Shown: positions 35,209 to 48,297 of the stretch, one piece after another
Layout of the letters: each line of letters opens with the position of its first letter
Numbering within the stretch: the stretch's first letter is position 1
Origin: Populus alba
Taxonomy: Eukaryota; Streptophyta; Magnoliopsida; Malpighiales; Salicaceae
Reading direction: 5' to 3'
DNA: 64,000 bases
Assembly (NCBI RefSeq): GCF_005239225.2
Contig: NC_133301.1
Span: 13,454,318 to 13,518,317, forward strand
Program-made: the position numbers and the translations under genes
The notes under the pieces: model-generated
Seen by the model: the letters and a program-made list of their open reading frames with translations, nothing else
What the model was told of the DNA's origin: nothing
Databases searched by the model: none

Positions 35209-37150
35209 TCTTATCATTTATTTATGTAAAATAGAATGGGTTAAATTTAATGTTTATAATCATGTCAAATTGCAACAATAAAATGAGATTAATTTTTAAC
35301 CATCAAGTAGAGGATAATAGGATATTTTTAACCAACAATAATAAAAGAAAAAAAAAAAATGAACTGCTTAAAAAAGTTGGGAATAGTAGTCCTCTTCCCT
35401 CTAGTAGCCTCAGTTTTTTTAGTTTCAGAGAAAGATTTGTAATTAATTAATTACATATATAAGTTATTGTGTTTTTTTTTTTTGGCTGAGTGAGTCATAG
35501 GTAATACAAAAAAACATAATAATCTTAAAAAAAAGGATTTTTTTTAAAAAAAAATAGCAGCTGGGTAGAATTTTTTTTATTTATAAATTAGTATATTTGA
35601 GAACAAAAGACATAGTTTAAAATAATAGTGCTATTTTCAATAGCATAATATAATTAGTTGTGTTATTTTCAATGCTACAACCTGATAAGATTTAAAAGGT
35701 TACGGTACGGACAATAGTGTAATCCAAGAAATATATAAAAAATAAATTAAATTAAAGGTGTTTTATTTGTGACAAATCTTGATATAAATAAATATTTTAA
35801 GCGTTGAACTAATTCTAGCAACACAATCCTTTAAGTTGTACCAGGTTGCACTAATAAAAGTCGTATGATGTGTTAAATTCTTATTGATCACGCTGTACTG
35901 GTAGCATAAACCGTGCTATTTTCTCAAAAGAAAAAAAAAATGGGCGACTTTTATTTTTAAAAAGAAAAGAAAAGAAAAGATTATGTTGTTTCTACTATTC
36001 ACTTCGCCTTAAGAATACTGATGAATACCCTTACACGACTCTCAAATATATGCATTGGTAAATTAAAAAATTCAAAAAATAAAAAAAAAAACCATTCCAT
36101 GAAGGATATCTAATGAATTAAGATGTGGTTTGATATTATAGTAATAATTTTTTTAAAAAAAATATTTTTTATTTAGAAATATATTAAAATAATATTTTTT
36201 TAACAAAAATTTATTTTTGATATTAGAACATCTAAATGATCTAAAAACATCAAAAAAATTAATTTAAAAAATAAAAAAAAATAAATAATTATTTAAGAAA
36301 ATACTTTTAAAACATGAGAATTAACGGACACTAAATATAAAAATAAATAAAAAACTGGTTATGTAGTTTATAATAACTAGAAATTTTAATTAATATTCAA
36401 AGTTTTATATAAAAACTGATTATATAATAAAAAAATAACATTCATTTTATAAATCCTATCAAAATATATGTAGCTTAATGTTTGAATTCAAAAATACTCC
36501 TAAGGCTTAATTTTTTTTTTCAAATTATTTATATTCATGATAAAAGGGTCATCAATAATAGGATAATAATTTAGTATTAGGCCTGATCGTGTGAAACCTA
36601 GTCCTCATTTTAGAAATATAGACATTAGATCTAAAAAGTTGTTTATGAAAAATTGGAAATTAACCCATTTATTAGTCATGTTCTAAAATAAATTCGTTCT
36701 CTACCACACACACATTCAATGAATCTTGATGAGATTGCATTGGTCTAGTCCAACTCACGTTCACATCAAGAAAGATATTCATACATTAAACTCATGTTAA
36801 AACAATCAGATTTACAAAATTTCTAATATAAAACATTATTCAGCATAAATAAAATTCATGTAAATCGCACAAAAGTATTGTGCAAATACATAAATCACAT
36901 TGTGCAATCTAAAAAAACACTTCAAACATGAAAATTACACGAATAAGCATTTAAATAAATAAACAAGAGAAAATGATATGTTTACCCTTGGAGGAACGCA
37001 AGAAAAACACCATGAATAACAACATTGCGTGGTGCGCACGCGGTGGAACAGGACAGGCTGAAAAACAATAGGACAGGGAAAGTTGTATGGTTATGGTATT
37101 GGCCTTCAAATTGGCAGAAAAAAATAGATAATAGCTTAGAAAGATTTGAT
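35209..37150. repeat. Segmental duplication block, copy 2
   Basis: Matches 12398-14330 base for base over most of its length, including the AGTTTCAGAGAAAGAT and TGTGCAAATAC stretches. Non-coding. Confidence 0.9.
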
Positions 37151-37159
37151 GTTAACTTT

Positions 37160-38860
37160 AAGAAAAAATAGATACGAAGTTTAATAGGTTAATTTGATTT
37201 GACTGATTAAATCAATTAATTTATTTTTTTTAGTTAGTTTTTTTTTTAATTTTATATTTTAATATCAATTTGATTAAAAATTAAACTTTATAAAATGTTT
37301 TGTTTACTTTTCATTAGATTATTATAATCTCATGAGAGATTTTTGTTGTGCCCCTCCTCGCAGAGCATTATTTATTGAAATAATGTTTTACTTTGTTATT
37401 TTTTTTTTAATTTTATTTTGTAATATTAAATTTTTTTTCTATTTTGTTATCATATTTTAAGGCTCTGAGGTCTGGTATTGCAGTTAAACTCACTTAAACT
37501 TGGGTCATACAAGTTTAATATTATAATTAATATTATAAATATTACTCATCGGTCAAGTATTATAACTAAATCCAAGATTCTTAAATATAATTTTATAAAA
37601 AAATCTAAAACTTTTAAATTTATTTTTTTTTAATTTTTTTATATAAAAAAATTGATCCATATCATACCACTGCCATGCAACCAGTGCCCTAATTAATCTT
37701 CGCTGCGCAAAAGAGGAGATTTGGGCATTGACTAGGAGTCAACTAACAAAATGAAAAGGCTTATCTTGTTTCTTTTTTTGAACGGCTGTGAAGACATGAA
37801 ATATTTTGATCTTTTTAATATTCCTGTTCAGTCTACATCTATGAGCCGTGGTGTCTTGGCAGTTGAAATTGCAATATCACATCAAATGGCATAAATTTCC
37901 ACGTACAGTAGAGTCTTCTTTCTTTGGCTTATTGGCCATTTCTTCGCTAGTGTTAACATTCGCATCAATCGAGATCAATATTTAATAGTGACTTTATTCT
38001 CTTTGTCTTATATTATAAAAATATTTTTAAAAAAAATTAATTTTTATTTATTTTAAATTAAATTTTTTATCTTTTGTAATACACTAATTTTTTATTTTCT
38101 TTTTAATAATACTTGTTTCTATGTTTCACTTTGTTTTAAGGATACCGATGAGTGTCCTTACACGACTCTCAAATATATATATCAGTAAATTAAAATAAAT
38201 TAAAAATAAAAAAACTCTACCACGAAGGGCAATCTAATGAATTAAGATTATGTTTGATATTATAATAAATAAAAAAATTAAAATTTATTTTGGATGTTAA
38301 CACATTAAAATAATTTAAAAGCATTAAAAAATTAAATTTTTTTAAAAAAGTTTAATATAAAATTTTTATACTTAATTAGTATTCAGAGTTTTATATAAAA
38401 TGGTAATAGAAAAAAATAATATCTATTCCATGCTTCATATCAAATATAAGTAGTTTTAATGTTTGAATTCACAATAATCCTAAGCTTAAATTTTTTCTCC
38501 TAAACTATTATATTCATGATAAAATGGTCATCAATAGTAAGATAATAATTTAAAATAAAGCCTGACGTGTGAGACCTCCTCCTCACTGTAGAAATACAGG
38601 AAAATTGGGAACTGGCTCGTTTCTCAGTCATGTTCTAAAATAGATTCAATGGATTATATTCATGATAAAAGGGTCATCAATAATAGGATAATGATTTAGA
38701 ATTATGCATGACGTGTGAGACCTAGTCCTCACTTTAGAAATATAGGCTTTTTTTTTATCATATTCTAAAATAGAATCGTGATCTACAACACACATTCAAT
38801 TAATCTTGATGAGATTTTATTGGTCTATTACAACTCACGCTAATATCAAGGAAAATATTC
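37160..38860. other. AT-rich intergenic region with a diverged R1-like repeat
   Basis: 37690-37990 resembles 10050-11110 (CGGCTGTGAAGACAT, TCCACGTACAGTAGAGTC). 38490-38760 has two direct copies of ATTCATGATAAAAGGGTCATC with GTGAGACCTAGTCCTCACT. No gene seen. Confidence 0.5.
37728..37742. promoter_or_regulatory. W-box palindrome, copy 5 (variant spacer)
   Basis: TTGACTAGGAGTCAA: the same facing W-boxes with spacer AGG instead of TGG. Confidence 0.45.
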
Positions 38861-38861
38861 A

Positions 38862-39183
38862 TAGCAGCTGGTTTCCCAGGAAAGATGAATCCACAAGGCT
38901 TTTTCCAAGAAACTGCGGATGCTTCTCACCTGCAATATTATGAAAGAGAAGAAGAATGAGGCATTAAATAAATGTTTGAAATTAATTTTTTTATCATTTG
39001 AAGAGTGTGTAGTGCGGTAGTGAACATATAGATGGAGGGTGGCATTTATAAATCAAGCTAAACAACTGTTTTCGTTGAGCTAATTATCAGTCTAAGGCCA
39101 TGTAAGGAAATTATGAGGACATTCTGAGAAAGGTTAGGATATCATACTCTAGAGCACGGATTTCTTATCGATCAAAATAATTT
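38862..39183. repeat. Duplicated block, copy 2
   Basis: Matches 15692-16018. It is followed at 39350-39510 by a match to 16845-16990. Confidence 0.85.
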
Positions 39184-39509
39184 GAAAATATTAAAAAAAT
39201 TAATTTAAAAAAAAATTAATTTTTTTTTTAATTTTTTAAAAAATTACTTTTAAAAATATAAAAATAAACGGATACTAAATATAAAAATAAATAAAAACTA
39301 ATTATCTATTTAAGATAACTAAAAATTCTAATTAGTATTCAAAGTTTTATATGAAGGTCCGTATATGTAATAAAAAAAAACATTTAAGCAATCAAGATCA
39401 AATATAAATAGCTTGATGTTTGAATTTAGAATACTCCTAAGCTTAATTTTTTTTTCCCTAAACTATTATATTCATGATAAAAGGGTCTTCACATCTTAGG
39501 TAGGGATTT

Positions 39510-39840
39510 TATTTTTAATACAAAAATAATTTTTAAAAAAATAAAAAATATATTATTTTGATACATTTTTAAATAAAAAAACATTTAAAAAATAATTGTA
39601 ACCACACTTTAAAAAGCAACCGTTGATATCAAAATAATTTTTAAAAAAATAAAAATAAAAATATTATTCTGATACATTTCTAGATAAAAAAACACTTTAA
39701 AAAAACAATCGCAACCACAGTTTAAAAAGCAATCGTTGATATCAATAATTTTTTAAAAAATAATAAAATACTATTTTGATATATTTTTAAATGAAAAATA
39801 CTTTAAAAAAACAACCGCAACCACACTTTCAAACAGACTT
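39510..39840. repeat. Three tandem copies of about 110 bp
   Basis: Each copy runs AATAATTTTTTAAAA, a T/A-rich stretch with GATACATTT, then CAACCGCAACCACACTTTA. Copies start at about 39520, 39630 and 39745. They look like half-elements of the AT-rich MITE-like family. Confidence 0.7.
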
Positions 39841-40109
39841 AACTGGATCTTTTATGGAATCCGACTTGTGTTTCTCAATCCATCAATTTTCATGAAGTTT
39901 CAATTTTTGTTTTAGAACAATATTGTAAAATCATTACTCTTAAATAAAACTCGTTTAATCTCAAGACTTGCAGAAAACCATGAATACGTTGCGCTTGATT
40001 TTTAATTTAATTAAAGAGAAATATGGTTGTTTTTAATCTGATTAGAGAGAAATCTTAATTTGATTAGAAAGAAAGTAAATAAGATAAAAGAGAACTAGTT
40101 TTATTTTAT

Positions 40110-40430
40110 TCTTCGTGCTCCCTTGTGTTCGATAACTTAATTGAAAATCAATAAATAAAAATGCATCATCGTGTTTGTGCTTTGTCGTCCAATAAAATGT
40201 ATACTTCGCTGGTTGAGCAAGAAGCTATGGCGCAGTTTGGAAGTCTTCGTCGCATAAAAGACATTGACTTGGAGTCAACTGAGAAAATGAGCAACCTTTG
40301 GCTCTCTAGAAATAAATTTAAATTAATCCTCCGCCTTGCTAACGGCAACATCACATCAAATGGCAAGATTTTCCACGTACAGTGACAGCAAGAGGTCCAT
40401 TAATTCAATGGTAACACGTTTGACTGTCCC
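40110..40430. repeat. R1 upstream repeat, RLP-B side
   Basis: Nearly identical to 11290-11560 and 17065-17345 but shortened after CACGTACAGTGACAGCAAG. It carries W-box palindrome copy 6. Confidence 0.85.
40264..40278. promoter_or_regulatory. W-box palindrome, copy 6
   Basis: TTGACTTGGAGTCAA in the RLP-B-side R1 copy. Confidence 0.5.
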
Positions 40431-41659
40431 TATCCAAGGACGGCTAGGATTTTTTCCTTAACTATTAAATAAATATATAAATATTTTTTAAAAATTAATT
40501 ATTAATTCATGTACATGAATTTTTAAAGTTAATAGTAAAATTTTAATTCAAATACATTATCTAAAATATTAAAAAATAAATTTAAAAATACATAAAATTA
40601 AAATAAAAGTAAAAATAAAATCATTATTGAAGTTATATTGTTCGATATTTTGTGAAATATAATTCATATATAATCGAATCTGAATCAATATTATAACAAC
40701 TTCTCTACTAGGATAAAATAACAATATCATATTAACTGGAAAACAAAGTAATTAAATTTTTATCTCTTTTAATTCCTCATTTCTTCACTTGATTCTTTTT
40801 TATATTATTATTTTATAAGTTGTACTTTGTAAGTTTACATGATTATTCTCTCATTTTTTTTTTTAAAGAAATTTTATGCTTTCCCCTTACATTTCTCTAT
40901 TGATAAAATCTTTACCTGGACTATAACACACCCAAGCTTTTAACATGCATCCACCCTTGCCCCTATCTACCTATCTATCTTTCGCGCTGCTTCCACTCTT
41001 CCCTTTGCCTTTGTTTATTTTGAGGTACATTTTAGTGAAAAAAAAAAAAACAAGGTTTATATTTACGTCATTTGTTGATTTTTAAAATATTTATTATTTA
41101 AAAATATATTAAAATAATATTATTTTTATTTTTTAAAATAATTTTTTAACATCAGAACGATCTAAAAACATAAAAAAAAAATAATTTTAAAACAAAGAAA
41201 AAATAAAAATAAAAATATTTTCAAAAATACTTTTAAAAAGTAAAAATAAACGGGCACCAAGTATAAAATAAATAAAAAACTAGTCATTCCAGGTGAGGTA
41301 AATAGAAATCCTAATTAATGTTCAGAGTTTTATATAAAGAGTTTATCATATAATAGAAAAAACAACATTCATTTTATTTTTTCCCCTAAACTATTATATT
41401 CATGATAAAAGGATCATCAAATTTATGACAATAATTTGGGATTTGGCTTGACCGGTCATACCTAGTTCTCACTTTTGAAAATATGAGCATAAAAGTTAGT
41501 TATAGAAAATTGGGAATTCACCGTTTCTTGGTCATGTTCTAAAATAGATTCATGATCTACTACACACATTTAATGGCCCAACACATATTCACATAAAAAA
41601 ACTATTCAGACATTAAATTTATGCTAAAAAAATTAGATTTACAAAATTTATAAATTTAT

Positions 41660-41900
41660 GCTCATTATAGGACACCGCCCTGTACGTTGCCATTTGCGGT
41701 TCATTACACGGCGGTCCCATATTTGATAAAAAACTGCTTCTTATCTTGTCTATCAGCCGTGATTTCTGGGTAATTGAATTGCAATGTCACATTCAAATGG
41801 AATAATTTTCCACGTACAATAAAGTCTTCTTCCTTCGGCAATTAATTCTTCGACGAAATTCGCAACTGTTAGCATTGCATCCGTATACATCATTAAAGCA
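41660..41900. repeat. Third copy of RLP upstream sequence
   Basis: Contains GTTGCCATTTGCGGTTCATT and ACGGCGGTCCCATATTTGAT, matching the sequence just upstream of the TATA boxes of RLP-A (about 9350) and RLP-B (about 32505), then CCACGTACAATAAAGTCTTC. No RLP exon is attached. A relic promoter fragment. Confidence 0.6.
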
Positions 41901-43700
41901 ATAGGTTAATTAATTTAATGGTAACAAATACTACCATTTTTATTAAAATTATTCCAACTTGTAGGTGAACTTGGGATTTAGTTAATATGGATAGGCTAAA
42001 ATTAAATTGAATGGAAGTTATTTTCAATTAACTTAGCATGTTCATCTAAAATTTAAAAACGCGAAGTTAACTTGTAAAATTACATATTAAATGTGTAAAA
42101 TCACTTTAAATACTCAAGAATTTTTTACCTCCAGCCCTCAGCACCAGCACCAGCACCAGCCACCCATGCAACATTTACCATAGCCTCTCTTAATTTCTTT
42201 CTCTCAATCGTTTTAACAATCAACCATCACCAACAGCCCTCTCTTTTTGTTTTTATCGTTGACTGCGTCCTCTTCCCTAGCCAACATAAGTTCCAGACAG
42301 CAATTGTAAGTTATTCTGTATTTCTTTTTCTTTTTCCCTTTTGTGCACTGGCTAAGGATCATTTTACAATTACTGTTCTTTTTTATTTTCTTTTCAATTT
42401 ATGAATTTCTTTCAAGTAATATACTTGTCTATTCAAGTATTTTTTTTTTTTTCTCTAGATTGAAAAGGGTCATTAGCCCTGGGCATGGAGTACTTGATTT
42501 TTAAGATCAAAATATGGCGGTGAAAAATGAATGCCTAATAAGGTGAAGACGGTGCTATACATTAGTCATTGCACAATATCTTCTTCATTTTCCCCCAACT
42601 TTTCAAGTATGCAATCTAACTATGGTTAGAATTGGATAGTTGCTCACTAATTTTTCTTTGAGACAATTATATACGATGTAAAAAAGCAACACACGATTCT
42701 TGTTCCTTGCACACAATTCAAGCTCTCGACCAAAGTTACTATAATTCTTATTCTTATTCCTTGCAGTTTTATGAGCCAAACGTAACCACCTTAACACACT
42801 ATACCAATTAATTCTTTGTTTTAAATTTGTTAATTATTAGTTAATAAAAATCTACAGTCATTAATAATTATATTGTATTTTTAAGTTAAATAATTTTTTA
42901 TTTAAAACATGTATTTTTAAGTGCTTGAATTATATTTAAGTTTTTATTGAACTTTGTATTTTAAAATACTTGAAATATATATATATGAAAAATTTTCCTT
43001 ATGATTTTTTTTTTACAATCCAAGTTTATATTATATTTATCATGCCGCATCAAAAATATATTTTTAAACAACCTTACATAAATACATCAGAAGAAAATCA
43101 CAATATAATAATATAACATTTGCAAATTTGGTCATTATCACAATTTAATTTAATTTATAATAATTTAAATAAAAAACTACAAAACTACTACAAGTATATC
43201 ATTTTATTATTAAAATCACTTTCGAAAACAATTTTTAACGAATCACCTTAAAACTGCTTTTTATTCGATTATAGTTTTAACCATATGCATTTTATCCATC
43301 CAGCCACAACTAAATGATTTTCCTAAATCAATTTTTTTCCAGCCATAATTCAAAAGATCAGCACAAAACACACCCTAAATTTCTGCCCGAGGTCCAGGAA
43401 CCCCAAATTCTACGAAATTTTTAGTAAACCTAGAGGCCACTGTTTGATACCAGCAATGTTTCCAAAAACAGAAAATATACTGTTACTGCTATCCTTGATT
43501 GAATCAAGTGGCCTACCAATCGCCAAGAGAGTGAGAAACAAAAGCACGAACACGATGAAATGTTTTATGGCATTCGCTGCCTATCTTTTAAGTCGGAAGG
43601 AAAATAAAAATTGTTGACCAAACGCCATTGGGCAAAATTCTCTTTCAAAACTTTTCTAGCCTCTCATATACAAGGGCTAAAAACATTTGGATGTCTAACC
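41901..43700. other. Intergenic; a possible transcribed leader on the plus strand
   Basis: 42130-42310 is pyrimidine-rich and AC-rich (CAGCACCAGCACCAGCAC near 42138), and at 42307 reads TTGTAAGTTATT, a good 5' splice-site match followed by a T-rich stretch. It resembles a 5'-UTR exon and intron start, but I find no coding exon after it. The rest is AT-rich. Confidence 0.3.
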
Positions 43701-43717
43701 TGTCACGTGAAGATTCT

Positions 43718-45062
<1,345 letters not shown>

Positions 45063-45562
45063 NNNNNNNNNNNNNNNNNNNNNNNNNNNNNNNNNNNNNN
45101 NNNNNNNNNNNNNNNNNNNNNNNNNNNNNNNNNNNNNNNNNNNNNNNNNNNNNNNNNNNNNNNNNNNNNNNNNNNNNNNNNNNNNNNNNNNNNNNNNNNN
45201 NNNNNNNNNNNNNNNNNNNNNNNNNNNNNNNNNNNNNNNNNNNNNNNNNNNNNNNNNNNNNNNNNNNNNNNNNNNNNNNNNNNNNNNNNNNNNNNNNNNN
45301 NNNNNNNNNNNNNNNNNNNNNNNNNNNNNNNNNNNNNNNNNNNNNNNNNNNNNNNNNNNNNNNNNNNNNNNNNNNNNNNNNNNNNNNNNNNNNNNNNNNN
45401 NNNNNNNNNNNNNNNNNNNNNNNNNNNNNNNNNNNNNNNNNNNNNNNNNNNNNNNNNNNNNNNNNNNNNNNNNNNNNNNNNNNNNNNNNNNNNNNNNNNN
45501 NNNNNNNNNNNNNNNNNNNNNNNNNNNNNNNNNNNNNNNNNNNNNNNNNNNNNNNNNNNNNN
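45063..45562. other. Assembly gap, 500 N
   Basis: Exactly 500 N, a conventional placeholder length, so the real distance is unknown. It removes the TRM61 start, and the TRM61 promoter/TTM3 3' region. Confidence 1.
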
Positions 45563-45602
45563 AAACAATAAAAACATGTCCAAAAATTAATCTTTCAACT
45601 TA

Positions 45603-46223
45603 CTAAGGCAATTTCCCAGCTCGAAAAATCGCAAACTTTGACATCTCAGAGTACTTATAATCAATCCCATTCTCCTTCAAAAACCCTTCAAGTTCCCTCT
45701 TGACTCTTTCAGGATCGTCATTCTCACACTCAATCTCGTAACACACTCCAAAACTAAATTTACTCTCATCAACCTCCAACTTCAACCCTCTCCACTCATA
45801 AACATCCCTCAAATTCTCAAACCCACCTAAACACACGAAACCCATTTCCCCATCAATCCCAAACTCATCTTTACACCTCTTAATAATCCTCGACTCGGTC
45901 AACCCCAACTTGCTTGCTTCCTCCACACATTGCTCCCCAGTCGATGGCTCTATTTCCTCCTCATCCTCCTCGACACGACTCACCCCATTGATCAGCAATG
46001 GCTTTGCCTTGAGAGACAAAACACAACGAGTTTTTTCGTTGCTGTTGTTACTGAATGAACGCAAGCGAAGCACTGCCCTTTGAGAAGCAAGAATGCCATT
46101 GGCAGAATCAAAAAAAGACATTTTTTTTGGTTAAGTTTTTTTATGTGAAATGGTGAAAGGATTTTCTTTTAAGCGACTGTGATTGACTGCATCAAGCAGA
46201 CGCAATTTCACCTCCACCTCCAT
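45603..46223 (-). CDS. TTM3: Triphosphate tunnel metalloenzyme 3 (CYTH domain), inorganic tripolyphosphatase
   Basis: The start at 46223 gives MEVEVKLRLLDA, the ExExK metal/substrate-binding motif that opens CYTH-fold enzymes. The main body (46121-45603) shows FFDSANGILASQRAVLRLR, CVLSLKAKPLLINGVSRVEE, GFVCLGGFENLRDVYEWRG, LKLEVDESKFSFGVCYEIEC and FAIFRAGKLP at the C-terminus, as in Arabidopsis TTM3, which hydrolyses tripolyphosphate. Between codon 18 and the A8 run at about 46122-46130 the frame shifts by one and then returns, creating a TAA in the starting frame. The shifted segment reads LSPFHIKKLNQ, the expected sequence, so the gene is probably intact in the plant. Length about 205 residues is normal. 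CDC26 lies 99 bp upstream on the same strand. Confidence 0.92.
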
Positions 46224-46322
46224 AAAGGGCTAAATTATTTTGTGGATTTTTTTGCAAAAAGTTTCGATCTTTTTTGTGGGTTTTTGGTAAATTTTATTTA
46301 TTTATTTTTGTCGGGTTTTTGG

Positions 46323-46529
46323 TTATGGGGAGAGGCCAATACGGTTGGATTTGGAAGAGGGGTTGGGTTTGGAGTGGTCAAGGAGGTGGAGGAGAGAGGA
46401 GGTGCTGGTGGCAGTGGTGGAGGAGGAGGTGGTTGTGGTTGTGGTGGCGATGGTGGGCTTTCGGGATTCTTCAAGTTCTTCTTTGTCTTCAATTTTGACC
46501 TGGATTTTTGTTGGTTTTCTTCTTAGCAT
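46323..46529 (-). CDS. CDC26: Anaphase-promoting complex subunit CDC26, upstream cistron of TTM3
   Basis: A 68-residue ORF beginning MLRRKPTKIQVKIEDKEELE, the conserved CDC26 N-terminus that binds the TPR groove of APC6 and stabilises the APC/C ubiquitin ligase. A Thr/Ser-rich middle and SNRIGLSP end follow. The in-frame ATG at 46571 would add 14 residues (MPKHGRLSLFPSAK), but the family start is MLRRKPTK, so 46529 is preferred. The stop at 46323 is 99 bp before the TTM3 ATG. In Arabidopsis CDC26 and TTM3 are translated from one bicistronic mRNA, and this arrangement matches. The plus-strand Gly/Val-rich ORFs over the same bases are antisense shadows. Confidence 0.9.
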   Translation of the reverse strand: MLRRKPTKIQVKIEDKEELEESRKPTIATTTTTTSSSTTATSTSSLLHLLDHSKPNPSSKSNRIGLSP

Positions 46530-48074
46530 TTTGGCTGAGGGAAAGAGGGAGAGGCGCCCGTGTTTTGGCATCTGAGAACAAGTTCAGTGAAAAAAAGCCT
46601 GGTGGGAAAGTTTCATCGTGGACGGCCTTGTCATGCAAACATACCAATGATTGAATCTGATGTTGGGCGACTTGCCCTGCTACGTACCAATTATTAAGGT
46701 GGACGACTTGCAGCTCATGCAAAACAATGGCTTACCATAAAATCCCTATTTATAAAACTCGGATGGGCCGGAAGGTTAGTCTAAAATCCGATTGACCTAT
46801 GATTAAATTAGTTCCAGTTGAAGAAGATAGAATAAATACTAATTCAGCCTGGCTTGATAAACTATTCAAGTCGACTTTGCAATCTGGTTCAATCTAGAAT
46901 AAAACTTGACTTTTAAATTGTTTTTTTATTATTATTATTTATAAAAAACAATATATTTTTTATCTTTAAAAAAATTGAGTTAATATAAATTAATTTTTTT
47001 AATAAGTGATTCAAATCTTTTCTCAAGTCAGATTTTTATAACAAAAATATAAAATATAAATTTGATTTTTTTAAACCAATAACTCGGATTTTTTTATCAA
47101 GTCAGATCTTTTCCATGGCTAATAATTGTAGAGTTCACGATCATGGATAGATTTAGCTTGAATAGTTGTAATCTAGCATATATAAATCAAAGTTATAGGT
47201 TTAATAAATATTTATAGTTGTGAAAACTTGATTGGATTAAAAAGTTACTCGATTTGTATATTGATTTGAAAATCTAAATTTAAATATGTTATTTTATTAA
47301 AAAAAATTAAATCAATATTATTTGAAAAAAAAATAAAATTGAGTGAGTTAATCCATAATCTTAATCTAATATTATAATTATCCTAAATATAATTTGTGGT
47401 GAGAGTATTATCTCTTCTGTATAAAACAATATTTGTGGATATTGCAATGAACTAGAAAAGGTGTTCATTTGTTGCAACATTTATAATTTTATCACTTCAT
47501 GCTAATTACCATTTTATTGCATCTAAAAACGGAATGAGATTTATTAAAAGAAAAAAAATAGTGAAGCTAAGGCTCTAATTAGATTTCAAATCATAAATTT
47601 ATCATATTAACTCAATAATTCATTAAATATACCTATTTTATTTCTGTATTTTAAAAAAAATTAAAAAAAAAATTATTTTTTTATTTACTTCATATTAATA
47701 TATTTTTTAGTGTTTTTAAATTATTTTAATATACTAATTTTAAAAATAATTTTAAAAATTAAAAAAAATATATTTTTTAATATAAATATTTTTTAAAAAA
47801 TAACTACATTGATTATCTCAATGAGCCAGTTCTCTATGCTTGGGTTTCGATATCCTCTTCAAGCATAAGTCTTGGGACTCCTTGTGGTATATCTTTTTTT
47901 TTTTTTGGCGATTTCTCAGACATTCCTATCTTTCCATAACCAATCAGATCCGCTTGACGACTGCATTCTTATCCAAAACAATATTTTTTTTGTTTCTTGA
48001 CTTTCGCTTCCTTAAAAAAATTGGTCAAATCTTTTGGATGGATACATAAAGTATATATCCAATCAAACGAAAGA
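46530..48074. other. CDC26 5' region and AT-rich intergenic DNA
   Basis: 46530-46740 is GC-richer and probably holds the CDC26-TTM3 promoter and leader. 46900-47820 is AT-rich with no gene. 47640-47800 holds a MITE-like AT module (TATTAATATATTTTTTAGTG). Confidence 0.45.
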
Positions 48075-48297
48075 AAAAATAGCTAGAAATCATCTATGTA
48101 GTTGTCCAGTGGTAAAAAACTTAGAATCAAGAGGTTTGCTCCTTCTATGGTCTTAAGTTCGAGCTCTAGGTTGCTCATATGATGGTCACTGGAGACTTAT
48201 ATAGTCGTTAACTTCAAAAGCTCGTGAGATTAGTCGAGGTGCGTGCAAGCTGGCCCGGACACCCACGTTAAACTAAAAAAAAAAATAAAAATAGCTA
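48075..48297 (+). mobile_element. tRNA-derived SINE with target-site duplications
   Basis: The body (48086-48286) has a Pol III A box-like TAGTTGTCCAGTGG (48099-48112), a B box-like AGTTCGAGCTC (48156-48166), a tRNA-unrelated part with GCAAGCTGGCCCGGACACCC, and an A-rich tail. It is flanked by the 11-bp direct repeat AAAAATAGCTA (48075-48085 and 48287-48297). It needs LINE enzymes in trans. Family name not assigned. Confidence 0.88.

Noticed and set aside
11317..40385. Recurrent short ORFs on both strands of the R1 repeats (with FSVDSKSMSFMRRRL or QFGSLRRIKDIDLE)
   Set aside because: Both strands are open in the same copies, lengths vary between copies, and no recognised domain appears. They are best explained as repeat sequence, though a translated small peptide is not excluded.
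46179..46575. Gly/Val-rich and Trp-rich plus-strand ORFs
   Set aside because: They are the antisense of the Ser/Thr-rich part of CDC26 and show no family motif.
48099..48166. A tRNA gene
   Set aside because: A and B boxes are present but no cloverleaf or intact acceptor stem can be drawn. The flanking duplication and A tail show a SINE.
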